DNA of 64,000 nucleotides. Source: Corythoichthys intestinalis. Its lineage: Eukaryota > Chordata > Actinopteri > Syngnathiformes > Syngnathidae. Location of the stretch: the NCBI RefSeq assembly GCF_030265065.1, contig NC_080407.1, positions 54,043,666-54,107,665 of the forward strand. The letters are read 5' to 3'. Each line of letters opens with the position of its first letter. Within the stretch, counting starts at the first letter, position 1. The notes under the pieces were generated by a model, which saw only the letters and a list, made by a program, of their open reading frames with translations, had not been told where the DNA came from and did not search any database. A program made the translations under genes and the position numbers. This document shows, piece by piece, positions 36,460-51,400 of the stretch.

Positions 36460-39400
36460 TTAGTCTTCCAGGACGATGGGCTCGCTGGTGCTGGAGGGGA
36501 GCAGGGGGACGGGCGGGGGACGAGGGGGCGGCGGCAGCTTGATCCGGACGGGGAGGTGAGGTTTCCGAGCCGCCCGCCGCATCTCCGATTGGGTCAGGTG
36601 TTTCCTCAGAGCCCTGCGCGGAAAAGGCACGGGTTGGCGGCGTTCCGGTTCGGATCCCCGCGGCCGTACCTGGTGTCCTTGGTGGCCACGAAGACCACGG
36701 GGTTGGGGGCTTCTCCTTGGCTGACCTTCTGCCTCTTAATGACGGACTGGGAGGTGGTTCTCATCCCCGACGTGTACGACCTCCCGTTGGCTGAGTAGGG
36801 CGTTCCCGTGGCCTGTCCCAAGCCAGAACGGCGTTAGAGAGGAATCGGGTGAGCGCCGGCGCGTCGGGACACTCACGCTGTCGAAGCCTCTTTTTCCCAG
36901 CAGACCCGGGCCCACCCTAGGCTGGCTGGCCTGGTTCCTGTTGATGGGCGTCGGGGGTCCCCTGGACGCCTTCAGTTTGAGGGGAGCCGAGATAGCTGTA
37001 GAAAACATGGGTGGAGGGCGTGAATCCAACAAAAAGAAGAAGAGAAATACCATCATTTTCAGACTATAAACCGCTACTTTTGTTCCCTCGTTTTGAATCC
37101 TGCGACTTATAGTCAAGTTTGGCTTATTTGTTGATAAATTTGGGTTAATAGTTACAGTGGTATAAAAAAAGTATCTGAACCTTTTGGAATTGCTCACATT
37201 TCTGCATAAAATCACCATCAAATGTATAGGGTCTTTGTCAAAATCACACAGATGAAAAAACTGCTTTAAAACCACCTAAAAATTTATAGGTTATCATATT
37301 TTAATAAATTTATCTGGTATCTGTATCTATAAATGTGTCTAGTCCTACAATTTTTTTTACCAAATCACATAATTTGGACATCAAAAATTTCGGACGGTGA
37401 GGGGCATACAAGTTGTATACAGAATTTGGAAAAAAATTATGGTTCCCTGGAAATTTGCCCAAAACTTTCCCTTTCACTTTTGATGGGAAATTTCCCAAAA
37501 AAACAGTCTGCTTTCACTAAAACTACCCAAACATGTATAGGTACAGTGGTACCTCTACATACGAATTTAATTCGTTCCAGGACCTTGTTTGTAAGTCGAA
37601 ATGGTCGTATGTCGAGCAGGATTTCCCCATAGAAATACATTATAATTCCATTAATTCGTTCCAAAGCCTAAAAACATACACTAAATTCTTAATAAATACT
37701 GCTGGCACTGTTACAAATGGCAATTAAACATAGAAAAACAAATAAGTTATAAATAAATAATTCAGAATAATATAATAATAAGAAGAATAATTAATAATTA
37801 TTCCTGTAAATAATGTAACGAATCGGATTCTAATATGGCGGACACTTTTTACTGTCCCTGAACGCACCGCGAAGGTGACGTCTCAGTGAGATAGGTCGGT
37901 GCGGTAGAGATAATACTTTCATTTTCTTGAGAGTAGTCAACTGCTTAAGACAATGGGCGTTTTGTGTTGGATAAGTTCTTAAATAAATGATAAAAACGTG
38001 ACGAAGCTGGCGATTTCCTTGGCAATGTTACCACAATAATAATTGTCACCTTAACTTATAAATAGTGGCGAACGGTGGTCGGAAGAGGACCATGGAGCTG
38101 TATTGTTTAGCCAGTTCAGGGACGCGCACCCCAAGCTCATATTTTTCTATAACTTGCATCTTCATTTCAAAGGTAAGCATCACTTTTTTCCTTGTTTCTC
38201 CAACTGTATCAACTTTTTTTTGAAAACTGTGTTGATCTCTCACACAAGAAAATCCACCGTGCGTTCGTTTGCAGTGCTGTCATGTCGTCGTATTTCGAGC
38301 AACTCGTCGGATGTAGAAACAAATGGCGGCTCAAATTTTACGTCGGATGTCGAAAAGATCGTGTGTCGAAGTGATCGTATGTAGAGGTACCACTGTATTC
38401 ATATTTTTATGAGGATAGTATGCAAACAATGACAAAAGAGGGAAAAATAAGTAAGTGAACCATCACATTTAATATTTTGTTGCACCCCCTTTGGCAGCAA
38501 TAACTTCAACCAGACGCTTCAGTCTGGCACATCAGAACTTCATGGCCTCTTCTTCTCACCAAAACTGCTGTCGTTTAGTCAGATTCCCGGGATGTCTGGC
38601 ATGAATCGCTGTCTTTAGGTCATGCCAAAGTATCTCAATGGGGTCCAAGTCTGGACTTTAACTTGGCCACTCCAGTTGTATTTTGTTCATCTGAAACCAT
38701 TCTGAAGTTGATTTACTTCTGTGTTTTGGATCATTGCCCTTTTGCAGCATCCAACAATCATCTGTCTGACAGACGGCCTTAGGTTTTTCTGCAAAATATC
38801 CTGATAAACCTTTGAATTCATTCTTCCATTAATGATTGCAAGTTGTCCAGGCCCTGAGGCAGCAAAACAGCCTCAAATCATAATGCTCCCTCCACTATGC
38901 TTCACAGTGGGGATGAGGTGTTGATGTTGATGAGCGGTTCCATTTTCCCTCCACACATGACGTTGTGTTACTCCATAATAATTCAACCTTGGTTTCATCA
39001 GTCCACAAAATATTCTGCCAAAACTGTCCAAGTGCCTTTGTGCGAACATTAAACGAGCAATGTTTTTTTAGACAGCAGTGGCTTCCTCCGTGGAGTCCTC
39101 CCATGAATACCATTCTTGGCCATAGTTTTATATATAGTTGATGTGTGCACAGAGATATTGAACTGTGCCAGTAATTTCTGTAAGTCTTTAGCAGACACTC
39201 TAGGGTTCTTTTTTACTGGTCTCTTAGTATTCTGCGCTGAACTCTTGGTGGACAGCCACTCCTTGGGAGAGAAGAAACAGTGCCAAACTCTCTCTATTTG
39301 TAGACAAATTCTCTTGACTGTCGATTGATGAACATCCAGACTTGTAGAGATGGTTTTGTATCCTTTCCCAGCTTTATACAAATCAACAATCCTTGATCGC

Positions 39401-42400
39401 AGGTCTTCAGACAGCTCTTTTCACCAAGCCATGATGCACATCAGACACTGCTTCTCAATTCTTGAATTCTTACCAGGTGTGCATTTTATAGTGGGCAGGG
39501 CAGCTTTAAAGCACTCGTCAGTGATTGGGCAGATGCCTGACTTAAATTGTTTGGTACAAATTGGTTTCAATTGCTTTTTAAGTCTCCTTAGGCAGTAGGT
39601 TCACTCCATTTTTTCCCCCTTCAGTCATTGTTTGCATGCTATCATCATTAAAATATGAAAACCTACACATTTTTGGGTAGTTTTACTTAAAGCAGACACT
39701 GTTTTTACATCTGTGTGATTTTGACAAAGATCCAATCACATTTGATGAGGAGAAATTCCAAAAGGTTCAGATGTTTTTCATACCACTGTAAAATTTTGAC
39801 AGCGGCGTCATAAGACTGCTATAAGACTGTCATAATTATGACATGACACTATCATGGGTATTAATGAGTGCATATGACAAATTTCATTGTCATCCGGCAA
39901 ATTATGTTACTAACACCATTTATGTCCAGTTTCAATATTTTATATCCATTCAAAAGTAAGGTTAATTTGCCAGATGAGACAAAATGACATCTGTCATAAG
40001 CATTCATTAACGCTCATGGCAGTGTCATGTCATAATTATCATGATGTTATGACAGTCTAATAGCTCCACTGTTAAATAAAGTGTTACCAGATACCATAAC
40101 TAGCAATTAATGAAACAACTGGAACAGTAACTGAAGAAATAATTAGCACAGAACACGAATTTGATTGTTATTTACAACTATATGCATGCTAGGAGGCATG
40201 TTGGGCATAAACAGTGTTGTCAGCAGGTGGCAGCAGAGGTTGACTGTCTCCCCCAAGGGAGCAGTGATGGCCAAATGAAGCTTCTTGAAGCAATGAAGTT
40301 TTGCAGTCAATTGGTTCAAAGCTTCATGCTGGTTCATTTGGTCTTATGACAGTCTTATGATGCCGCTGTCGAATAAAGTGTTACCGATTAATATATTTTG
40401 GTGTAAATATCCTATAATACAGTAAGGACAGCTTTAGCTTAACTATGAACAAATGTCTTTTTCGTGTCAAATTTGGTGGGTAGCGGCTTATAGTGAAGTG
40501 CACCTTTTAGTCCGGACAACTACTGTACCTAAATCCTTGACGATGTTAGCCAGCGACGGTCTGGGAATCAACTTGGTCTTGAGAGGAGTTTTTGTGGCCT
40601 TGGGCAACCGAATCATACCTGAAAAAGAGTCCAGTCAAACGCATTCCGGACTGGGCCGAAATGCGCGCATGCTTACACTCGGCTTTGACGGCGTTGGCGT
40701 TGATGGAGGCGTACGGCCGCCGCGCCGCCCGTCGAGGCTGCAGGATGTCCTGGCAGACCCGCCGGGCCACGCGGGTCAGCTTTGTGGTCTGCAAGATGAA
40801 GGTTTGGCGGTTCTTGGCCAGCAGCTTGGCGCGGCCCTCGTTGCGGGTGAACGGCGACAGGCCCTGCACCTCCTGGCGCGTCATGTGAGCGCGGGGACCC
40901 GGTTCCTGTCGGCGGGGAAGACGCTTAATAGACGCTGCCCCCTTGACGGCGAGACAAACTGACAACAGCGGAAGGAGACGCACCGAGCCGCTTCTTGCGC
41001 CGCCCTCAAGCTGCGTGGGGGTTTTCAGGCCGCCGTACTTTTTCCAGTAGATCCAGCAGGTGGCGCACAGTCGGCACTGCATGTTGGGGGGCCCCCAGGC
41101 GTACCACTGAGGTGACTGGGCCGCTAGCGTGCCATCAAAAACAAAGACGTTAATTGCTCCAATTCCAAGAATGACACCAAAAGTAGCCACCATGTATTAT
41201 AGCAAACGCTAATACGAAACCATCGCCAATAACAGCACAAACGAACCTGTTAACAACCTAGCCATGCTCTCCATTGAGCGTGAGCTTGCTCAAAAACTGG
41301 ATTTCACTGATGTTAGAAATGATTTTGCAGTCAAAAAATGTAGGCGCATCACTGAGGGCTTGATAACCCCAGGGATGTGGAGGGGGCAGGCAGAGGATGT
41401 TTATTTATACTGTTTTGTTGCTTAGCAGGCAGGCATAGCACTCTCAGTTGTATTTCACTGTAGCCTACATGGGATAATAGATGGAAATTGTTTTCTTTAT
41501 ATTGTGTCACATCACATTAGGGCCTGTTAAATGTAACTGTCCATCTCAAATAATTTGAAAATGTACACTGTCATTGCTTGCAAAGCGCTAAAGTACTGCG
41601 TATGTTGTCGTGACAAGCCGGTGGAAGGGGTGGGGTGGGGGGGGGGGGCCCCATCATGGTCTCTTGTCCCCGGGTCCCTGAAGGTCCGTTGACAGCCCTG
41701 GCTGCAGCTATCGATTATTTTAGTCGTCGATTAATCGATGAAGTAGTTATTTCGAATAATCGAGTAATCAGATAAGAAACATAAAAAAATTAAAATCCTG
41801 AGATGAGCCTCAAATTGTATAAGAAAAATAAATGAGGTTCCAAGTACAACAAAAGAACAATTGGCTAACTTACATAGCAAAAGTCCGCTAGCTTAAATGC
41901 TATGAAACGCCAACTTTTTTTTTAATGCTCTTAACAAATAGTTCTAACACATATTCCCACAAAAAACGGCTAAATATACCAACAAACTAAAATACGAATG
42001 TATTAAAAACACATTAACTCAAACAACAACTTATGCTGGTCTTAGCAGGGAGCAGCTGGGTGAAATGAGTTACAACGCATTCACTGATGCCACAAGAGGG
42101 CAGTGTATCCACTCAAATCAATAAAATTAAACGCAAACAAACCATTACAACGCCAATTTAATGAAACGCTGCTATAATTTCATTACTCAATCGTTGCAGC
42201 TAGGGCTGTCAAACGATTAAAATTTTTAATCGAGTTAATCACAGCTTAAAAATTATTTAACCGCACTGCAAACCATCTATAAAATATGCCATATTCTTCT
42301 GTAAATTATTGTTGGAATGGAAAGATAAGACAAGACTGATATATACATTCAACATACTGTACATAAGTACTGTATTTGTTTATTATAACAATAAATCAAC

Positions 42401-45400
42401 AAGATGGCGTTAACATTATAAACATTCTGTTCAAGCGATCCATGGATAGAAAAACTTGTAGTTTTAGAAATTTTATATTAAAACCCCTCTTAATGTTTTC
42501 GTTTTAATAAAATTTGTAAAATTTTCAATCAAAAAATAAACTAAACCACGGTAGTAGCTCGCCATTGTTGATGTCAATAATTACGCAATGCTCATGGTGC
42601 TGAAAACCATAAAATCAGTCACACCCAAGTGCCAGCAGAGGGCAACAAAACACCAAAAAACGCAAGTAACAAGTGTACATTGCACTATGCTGTCATTTTA
42701 ATCTGTTTGAGCAGGGCATGTGCGTTAAATGCGTTAAATATTTTAACGTGAAATTAATTGCCGCCCGTTAACGCGATAATTTTGACAGCCTTAGTTGTAG
42801 CACTAACCAAAAGATTTGTCTTTTACAGGCTGCGAATTAAAACAAAAGAACAAAACAGTACTAACTGTGACAGCTCTCGCAGTTGAGTCCTTTCTGAAAC
42901 CCCGCTGCCCCGTTCATGCCGGGTTTGTTTCCCGGCACCATGATCTGGTTGGGGTTAGGTTTGGTGCTGCTCGGAACGAAGGACCAGAAAAGTTACTTCG
43001 GGGAGTTCTCTAGTGACTGTGCGGTGAGCAGTCATACTCACTAGGTGGGGATGTAGACCTGCTTCAGCTTACTGTCCGCTTCTGCTGCCTTTAGTCGTTT
43101 CTGACAGTCCCATGGGAATACAATTCAATCGCAGTGCCAAAATAAGCTGTTTGTAGCCACCCGAGGCAAAATACCTGCTGAATGTAGCGGTCTGTAGTCT
43201 TCCACATGTAGTAGAACTGGACCACGCTGGCTAAAGACTTCCAAGGGAGCTGCAAAGGAGAAAGCCGCAAGTCAAGCAAATAGGAGCCATTCGCCATCCC
43301 TTCATTTAGGCGCCATTTGCTTACAAAGTCCTGACGGATGTCGTTGAAGTCTTTGCCGTATTTCTCCAGCGCTTCCTCAAACAACATGGCCTCGGAGGCG
43401 CTCCATTCTTCCATCTCGTCGCGACAGAGCACGGGACCCCCCTGGGGCACCAGCGCGGACATGGCTTCAGCCAGGTCGTAGTTGTTCTTTTGCAGCGTGT
43501 CCATAGCGTGGAACTACACACGACAGACGGTAGGTTGGTGACGAGACCCGCGATTATTTGGGAGCGGGCGTCTCACCAGCGTGATGTCTCGAGAGGCAGC
43601 CGCGGCGCTCATGTGCAGGCTGGGCTGGCGGATGGAGCTGCTGCAGTCCAGGGCTCTGGCAAACGTCCCCACGGCTCTGAAGAAAGCCGGTCACCAGTTA
43701 AGCTATGTCACCATACGGCTAACCTTAGTACCGTAATTTTCTGACTATAAGGCGCACCTGACTATAAGCCGCCACCCATTAAATTTGACACGAAAACAAC
43801 ATTTGTTCATAGATAAGGCGCACTGGACTATAAGCCGCAGCTGTATTTTGAGATATTTACACCAAATAATTTTAACCAGTAACACTTTATTCGACAGCGG
43901 CATCATACCACTGTCGTAAGACCAAATGAACCACCATGAAGCTTTGAACCAATTGGCTGCAAAGCTTCATTTGGCCATCACTGACAATCTCTGCTGCCAC
44001 CAGCTGTTGTTGTCAAACATGCCTCCTAGCATGCATTGCAGCGCAGCAAATGTAAATGACAATCAAAATTCGTGTTCTGTGCTAATTATTTCTTCAGTTG
44101 CTGTTCTAGTTGTTTCATTAATTGCTAGCTACGATATTTGGTAACATTTTAAGACTGTCACAAGACCATCATAATTATGACATGACACTGTCAGGAGCAT
44201 TAATGAATGTAGTCCTGCAACCATTGATCGATTAACTTGAGTAATTCGTTGTAATGGTTTGTTCTGAAAGCGTTTGCATTTATTTCTTTTGATTTGGGTG
44301 GATACACTGACCTCTAGTGGCAACTGTGAATATGACATAACTCATTTAACATGGCTGAATCCAGCTGCTCCTTGTTAAGACCAACATAAGGTACGTTTTT
44401 GCTTGAGCTCATGTTTATTTTAATGCATACATAATTTAATTCATAGGTATATTTAGCATTTTTTGTGGGAATATGTGTTTGAGCAATTTGTCAAGAGCAT
44501 TGAAGAAAAAAAAAAAAAAAAACATCAGCATTTTATCGCATTTAAGCTAGTGGACTGTTGCTGTGCAAGTTAGCCAATTGTTCTTTAGTTGTACATATAT
44601 TTATTTACTTATTTTTTACCGTTTGAAGCCAAGATCAGGTACTTTAATTTTTTATGTTAATGTCCAATTACTCGATTATTCCAACTAATTACCTCATAGA
44701 TTAATTGACTACTAAAATAATCGATAGCTCTAACTCTACATGAATGCTTATAACACATGTCATTTAGTTTTTTCTGTCAAATTATCCAACTTTTAAATGA
44801 ATGTAAAAGATCCAATCTGGACATAAATGGGAGTTAGTGCCATAATTTGCTAGATGACTTAATGACATCTGTTATAAGCATTTATTAATGCCCATGACAG
44901 TGTCATGTCATAATTCTGGCGGTCCTATGACAGTCTTATGACACCGCTGTCAAATAAAGTGTTACCTATTAACCCAAATAAATCAACAAAAAAGTCACAC
45001 TAGACTATAAGCCGCAGGATTCAAAACGAGAGAAAAACGTAGCGGCTTATAGTCCGAAAATTACGGTACTCTTTGTGTGAGGTAGCGTTTACCTCGCCAC
45101 CACCAGAAACTGGTCAATCTGGGTGTCTTTGAGTTGGTTATCGGAATCCCACACTTTGGTCTCCAGCTTCTCCTGGATCCGATTGTCCAATTCGCCTTCG
45201 ATAAGGAGACACCTGCGTCAGATGAGGACCAGGAGATGTACGCCATTCGATACTCACCCTCCACTAACTTTTCGGGCACATCCGCCTGGTACTTGGAGCC
45301 CACCCGGATCTCTCCCTGGTCGGCCAACAGGGTCTTTTGGACTGGGTCGAACACCAGCGAATAGAAGAAGCAGTCCTGACCAGAACATACAGAGAGGAAA

Positions 45401-48400
45401 ATAAGTATTTCAACACCCTTTTGCAAGTTGCCCCACTTAGAAATGATGGGCGGGTTTGAAATTGTCATGGTAGGTGTTTGTCAACTGTGAGAGACAATCT
45501 AAAAAAAACCCAGAAATCACAGTGTATGATTTTTTTTAACAATTTACCTGTATTATACTGCTGAGAAATAACTATTTGAACACCTATTAGCTAGAATTGT
45601 GAGCCTCAAAGACCTGTTAGTCACCTTTAAAATGTTGGACTTTTTGACCTGTTTGAGGCTGTTAGCTACATATAAACACCTGTCCACCCCAAATAGCTGT
45701 CCAAACACACGGGGCACAGAATTGTAGACCTGGAAAAAGTTATGGGGCAGTTTGGTGATATAATATCCACAGCTGGAGCAATTATTAGAAAATGGAAGCA
45801 GCTAAACATGACTGTCCATCTTCCTCAGACTGGGGCTCCATGCAAGATCCACTTCGAAGAGTCTCGATGATCCTAAGAATTTTGAGGAATCAGCCGAGAA
45901 CTACGCAACAGGAGCTGGTCAATGACCTGAAAGGAGCTGGGACCACCTTTTCCAAGGTTACTGTTGGTAATACACGAAGACGTCATGGTTTAAAATCATG
46001 CTTGGCACGCAAGGTCCCCCTGCTTAAACCAGCAGATGTCCATGCTTGTTTTAAGTTTGCCAATGACCATTTGGATGATCCAGTGGCATCATGGGAGAAA
46101 GTCACGTGGTCATAGGCGATCAAAAGGGAACATTTTGGTCTTAATTCCACTCATATTGTTTGGAGGAAGAAGAATAATGAGTACCATCCCAAGAACACCA
46201 TCCCTACTGTGAAGCATGGGGGTGGTAGCATCATGCTTTAGAGGTGTTTTTCTGCACATGGGACTGGACTACTTCAAGGAGTGGATGACCAGGGTCGTGT
46301 ATTGTGAGATTTTGTGTAATAACCTCCTTTTCTCAGAGAATTGAAATTGGGTCATGACTGGGTCTTTCAACATGAGGAATAGCTTTGTAAAAGGCATATC
46401 AAGGTTCTGAAGGGGTCTAGCCAGTCTCCAGACCTAAACTCAAATACTTATTTTCCCTCACTTTACATTTAATCTTTTAGATGGAAGCGCAAACACGTTA
46501 TCAGAGCCAGATTCTCTTACCTCTTTCTCCAAATATCCCGCCAAGACATCCGTTTCGTTGAGGAGGGTGACATTACATTTCCCCCTGGGAGGCAAAGAGT
46601 AGCGGTCATGAATCGAGTGAGCCAATTTCGGCGGCGGTGGCGTCTTCTACCTGATGTGAGTGGCCGGGAGCGATTCAAACTGTCGCGAGAGGAAAAGTTC
46701 TCTGTGTTTGAGTTGGTGCTTCTGCGGGTCGGCCAGCGCCGGCTGCTTGGACTCCTCCTCGAATTCCCCTGCCAAACAAATTCATCAAACACTCAAATTC
46801 ATTTAGCTTTTTCAACTGAAGTATTTTTGGCACGACTGCTACATCAGCAGACGTCTCTCGTGTTTGGCGAGCGAGTTCAAAACAAAGCTTCCGAGCTTGT
46901 TTTTTCAAGCTGCCCGGCAAAGGGGGCGCCACTATTATCGCTCCATCTCGAGAAGGACTCCGCCCCTGCGCTTTGCCACGGGAAACCCTGTCCGTTAGGG
47001 GCAGCGGGGAGGGAGGTTGCGTTCGCGCAAAGGGGGAGGGACGCAACCTTTGGCTACACCCCTTTTCTGTTAACCTCTCAACTCTTTTCACCCCCCTCCA
47101 CATCCTCTCCCTGTCCGGCTAGTCCCTGCCAGACAATGTAGGAAACCCTGTGTAGCAAACCTGAGGCGTCCGCCCATCCCCCCAGCGTGTACCCCAACTC
47201 GCGACACAGACACACGCATGCAGAGCGACACTCTCCGCATCTTAGAACAGTTTTTTTGTTTCGATCAAGACAACCGCACTTTTAAATGAGCACATAAGGT
47301 GGTGCGTCACTGGAATGACACGTGAAGGGACTTTTGGACACGGTGGGATTATTTGGTATAAACACGGGCAGGAAAAAAATCGGACGAAGAGCCGATTTGG
47401 GACTTTGGAGAGTGTTATCAACGGTGTCCTCACGTGACCGCCGTACAGTACGGGCGTCTTTGTCTGAGGCGGCGCATCCACTAGGGGGTGGGGCTTAATA
47501 TCGAGTGAATGCGATGAGACTTGTGGGCTTCGTGACATAAGCGGCACCCAGCTTAGCTCCTTCCATCACACGCCTAACAAAAGAGGATGCATCGGCGGCC
47601 TGTGCACGATAACGCGACACAGTAACGTCGGGTTTCAAACTATTGGCAAAAAAAATTTGACCCAATCATGTCGCATGAAATCACCATCAAACGTGATCTG
47701 ATCTTTGTCAAAATCACACAGATGAAAAAACTTTTAACTAAAACCACCCAAACATTTATAGGTTTTTATGAAAGAATATCTTATTCATGCTTAAATAAAA
47801 CATAACTGCTCTGATACCACATTTATTTGTGAGGCTGTATTCACATGTATTTCTTTGAACATAATACAAAGAGTTTCTGTCGACTGCCTTATCTGATTTT
47901 ACTCCCTCTCGTGCCAGCTACGGCTAAGTTCCCAAGGCCATAACTAATTATGTTTGTCCGTGGAAAACCACCAGAGTTGATACTTAAGTTTCACTTTCGT
48001 TTTCGTCAGTATCGTTTCACAGTAAGCATCCTTTGGTAATGCCCTTTCAAGAGTATAAATGTCCAGCCTCTATTGTACTTCTTTGTACTCCTGCGTGTTG
48101 ACAGCATCTGGCTGGAGCACGCCATTGTACCCTGGATATATATCTTGTGTTCTATAAAGTCTTCGAAGCAGGCGATCCTTGGCTGGGTTTGATTCTTTCT
48201 TATCTGAGCTATTGATTGATACTTGTCTCGGAGTTCAAACTTCAACTTCCCTGACAGTTTTCAAACTTCAATGAGGATAGTATGCCAGCAATGACAGAAG
48301 GAGGAAAAATATGTAAGCGAACCCTCTTGCTCAGGAGAATTAAAGAGCAATTGAAACCAACTTTTACCAAACAATTGAAGCCAGGTGTGTACCCAATCAC

Positions 48401-51400
48401 TGATGAGTGGTTTAAAGCTGCCCTGCCCACTATAAAACACACACCTGGTAAGAATTGTCTTGATGAAAAGCATTGTCTGACGTACATAACGGCTTGGTCA
48501 AAAGAGCTGTCTGAAGACCTGCGATCAAGGATTGTTGATTTGTATAAAGCTGGGAAAGGATACAAAAGCATCTCTGAAAGTCTGGATGTTCATCAATCGA
48601 CAGTCAGAGAAGTTGTCTACCAATGGAAAGCTTGGCACTGTTGCTCCTCTCCAAGATGATGCCAAGAGTTCAGCGCAGAATACTCAGAGGTCAAAAAGAA
48701 CCCTAGAGTATCTGCTAAAGACTTACAGAAAACACTGACAAAGTCCAATATCTCTGCGCAGACTATGGCCAAGAACAGTGTTCATCGGAGGACTCCACGC
48801 AAGAAGCCACTGCTGTCTAAAAAAAAAAAACATTTTTGCTCGTTTAATGTTCGCAAAAGGGCACTTGGACACTCCACAGAAGTTTTGGCAAAATATTATG
48901 TGGACTGATGAAAACAAAATTGAATTGTTTGGGAGTAACACACAACATGTGTGGAGGAAAAACGGAACAGCTCACCAACATCGACACCTCATCCCCACCG
49001 TGAACCATGGAGCATCATGATTTGGAGCTGTTTAGCTGCCTCAGGGCCTGGACAACTTGCAATCATTAATGGAAGAATGAAGTCAAAAGTTTTGCTGGCA
49101 AACCTGAGGCCGTCTGTCAGACAGTTGAAGCTAAAAAGAGGATGGATGCTGCAACAAGACAATGATCCAAAACACAGAAGTAACTCAGCTTCAGAATGGT
49201 TTCAGAAGAACAAAATACACGTTCTGGAGTGACCAAGTTAAAGTCCAGACTTGAACCCCATTGAGATGCTTTGGCATGACCTAAAGACAGCGATTCACGC
49301 CAGACATCTCTGGAATGTGACTGAACTACAGCAGTTTTGTAGAGGAGAATGGACCAAGATTAGTCGTGATCGCTGTGCCAGACTGATCTGCAGCTACAGG
49401 AAGCGTCTGGTTGAAGTTATTGCTGCCGAAGGGGAGTCGAAAAATATTTAATGTGATGGTTCACTTGCTTATTCCCCCCTTCCCTTCTGTCATGGTTTGC
49501 ATACTATCCTCAATAAAATAAGAAAATCTATAAATCTTTGAGTGGTTTTAGTTAAAGCAGACACTGTTTTTTTCATCTGTGTGATTTTGACAAAGATCAG
49601 ATCACATTTGATGATGATTTTATGCAGAAATGTGAGAAATTCCAAAAGCTTCAGATACTTTTTCATTCTTCTGTACATCAACTGCTAACGAGTTTAGCGA
49701 CGGGTGGCACTTACTTGCGTTGCTGTCGGCAAGCGTGTTGAGGTTGCCTGAGATGTCCCGTCTTCTGAAGAGACACACAACCTTGGCCTCCACGTTGCCG
49801 TTAGCCGTCTGCATAAAACACAAGAAAAGTAACCGCTCAAACATCACATCTGGCTTGCAATTAGCGCTTTCATATCATAAATCAGTGGTTCTTAACCTTT
49901 CGAAATGTACCGAGCCCCACAAGTTTCACGTGTGTATTCACCAAACAATCTGGGATTGAATAAAGCTATTTTTTTTTTTCCAAATTGAAAACCGAATATC
50001 CAAGCTAGCAAGCTAATAATTTAGCAAATTCCCATTCAAAATAGGATTGCAGCTATCGATTATTTTAGTCGTTGATTAATCAATAAACTTGTTACTTGGA
50101 ATAATTGAGTAAGGAACATAACAAATTAAAATGAGCCGAGCCTCAAAGGGTGTAAAAATATAAATGAGTTATTTGAGTTAACAGGTAACACATGCCTCTT
50201 AGCATACATTGCAGCGCTACAGATGCAAATAGCAATAAAAAAATTATGTTTTCCGCTAATTATTTCTTCAGTTACTGTTCCAGTTTTTTTCATTAATTGC
50301 TAGTTATGGTATTTGGTAAATATTGTTGATTTGTATAAAGCTGGGAAAGGTTACAAAACCATCTCTGAAAGTCTGGATGTTCATCAATCGACAAACAGAG
50401 AAGTTGTCTACAAATGGACAAATTATATCTGTTATAAGTAGGGTTGGGCATCGTTTGAAATTGAACGATTCCAGTTCCAATTCAGATTCCACGTTTCGAT
50501 TCCGGTTCCGAACGATTCCCGATTCCGATTCTTTTAAGAGGCAAGGTCAAAATAAAAAAATGAAGGGTCCAAAAAATTGCATAGTTTATATTAAATTCTT
50601 AACTTTTCGACATTTTTTTTTAATTAAATGAACTCCTCACAGGGCTAATTATAACTTGTATATAAATATCAGTCTTTAAACTAGAGCAATATTTTTCCAC
50701 TTGGCAGTCAGGGCATCGAAACAAGGAATCGAAATTTTAAAATTCGAACGATTCCGGGAGCATTGGAGTGTTAGAACCGGTTCCCATCAATGCTCGATGC
50801 CCAACCCTAGTTATAAGCATTCATTAATGCTCATGACAGTGTCATGTCATAATTATGATGGTCTTATGACAGTCTTACTGTCAGAGAATGTGACCAAATG
50901 GCATAACTGGCAATTAATGAAACAACTGGAACAGTAACTGAAGAAATACTTAACACACAACATAAATTTCGATTGTTATTTACATCTGGAGCGCTGCAAT
51001 GCATGCTAGGAGGCATGTTGGACAACAACACTGTTGACAGCAGGTGGTAGCGGAGGATGAATGTCCCACCAAAGGAGCAGTGATGGCCAAATGAAGCTTC
51101 TTGAAGCATTGCCGCCAACTGATTCAATCCTTCATCGTGGTTCATTTGGTCTTATGACAGTCTTACTGTCAAATAAAGTGTTACCAAATGCCATAACTAG
51201 CAATAAATGAAACTGGAACAGTAACTGAAGGAATAATTAGCACAGAACATGAATTTTGATTGTTATTTACATCGGTAGCGCTGCAATGCATGCTAGGAGG
51301 CATGTTGGACGACAACAGTGTTGACAGCAGGTGGCAGCGGAGGTTGACTGTCTCCAAGGGAGCACTGATGGCCAATGAAGCTTCTTGAAGCTTTGCTGCC

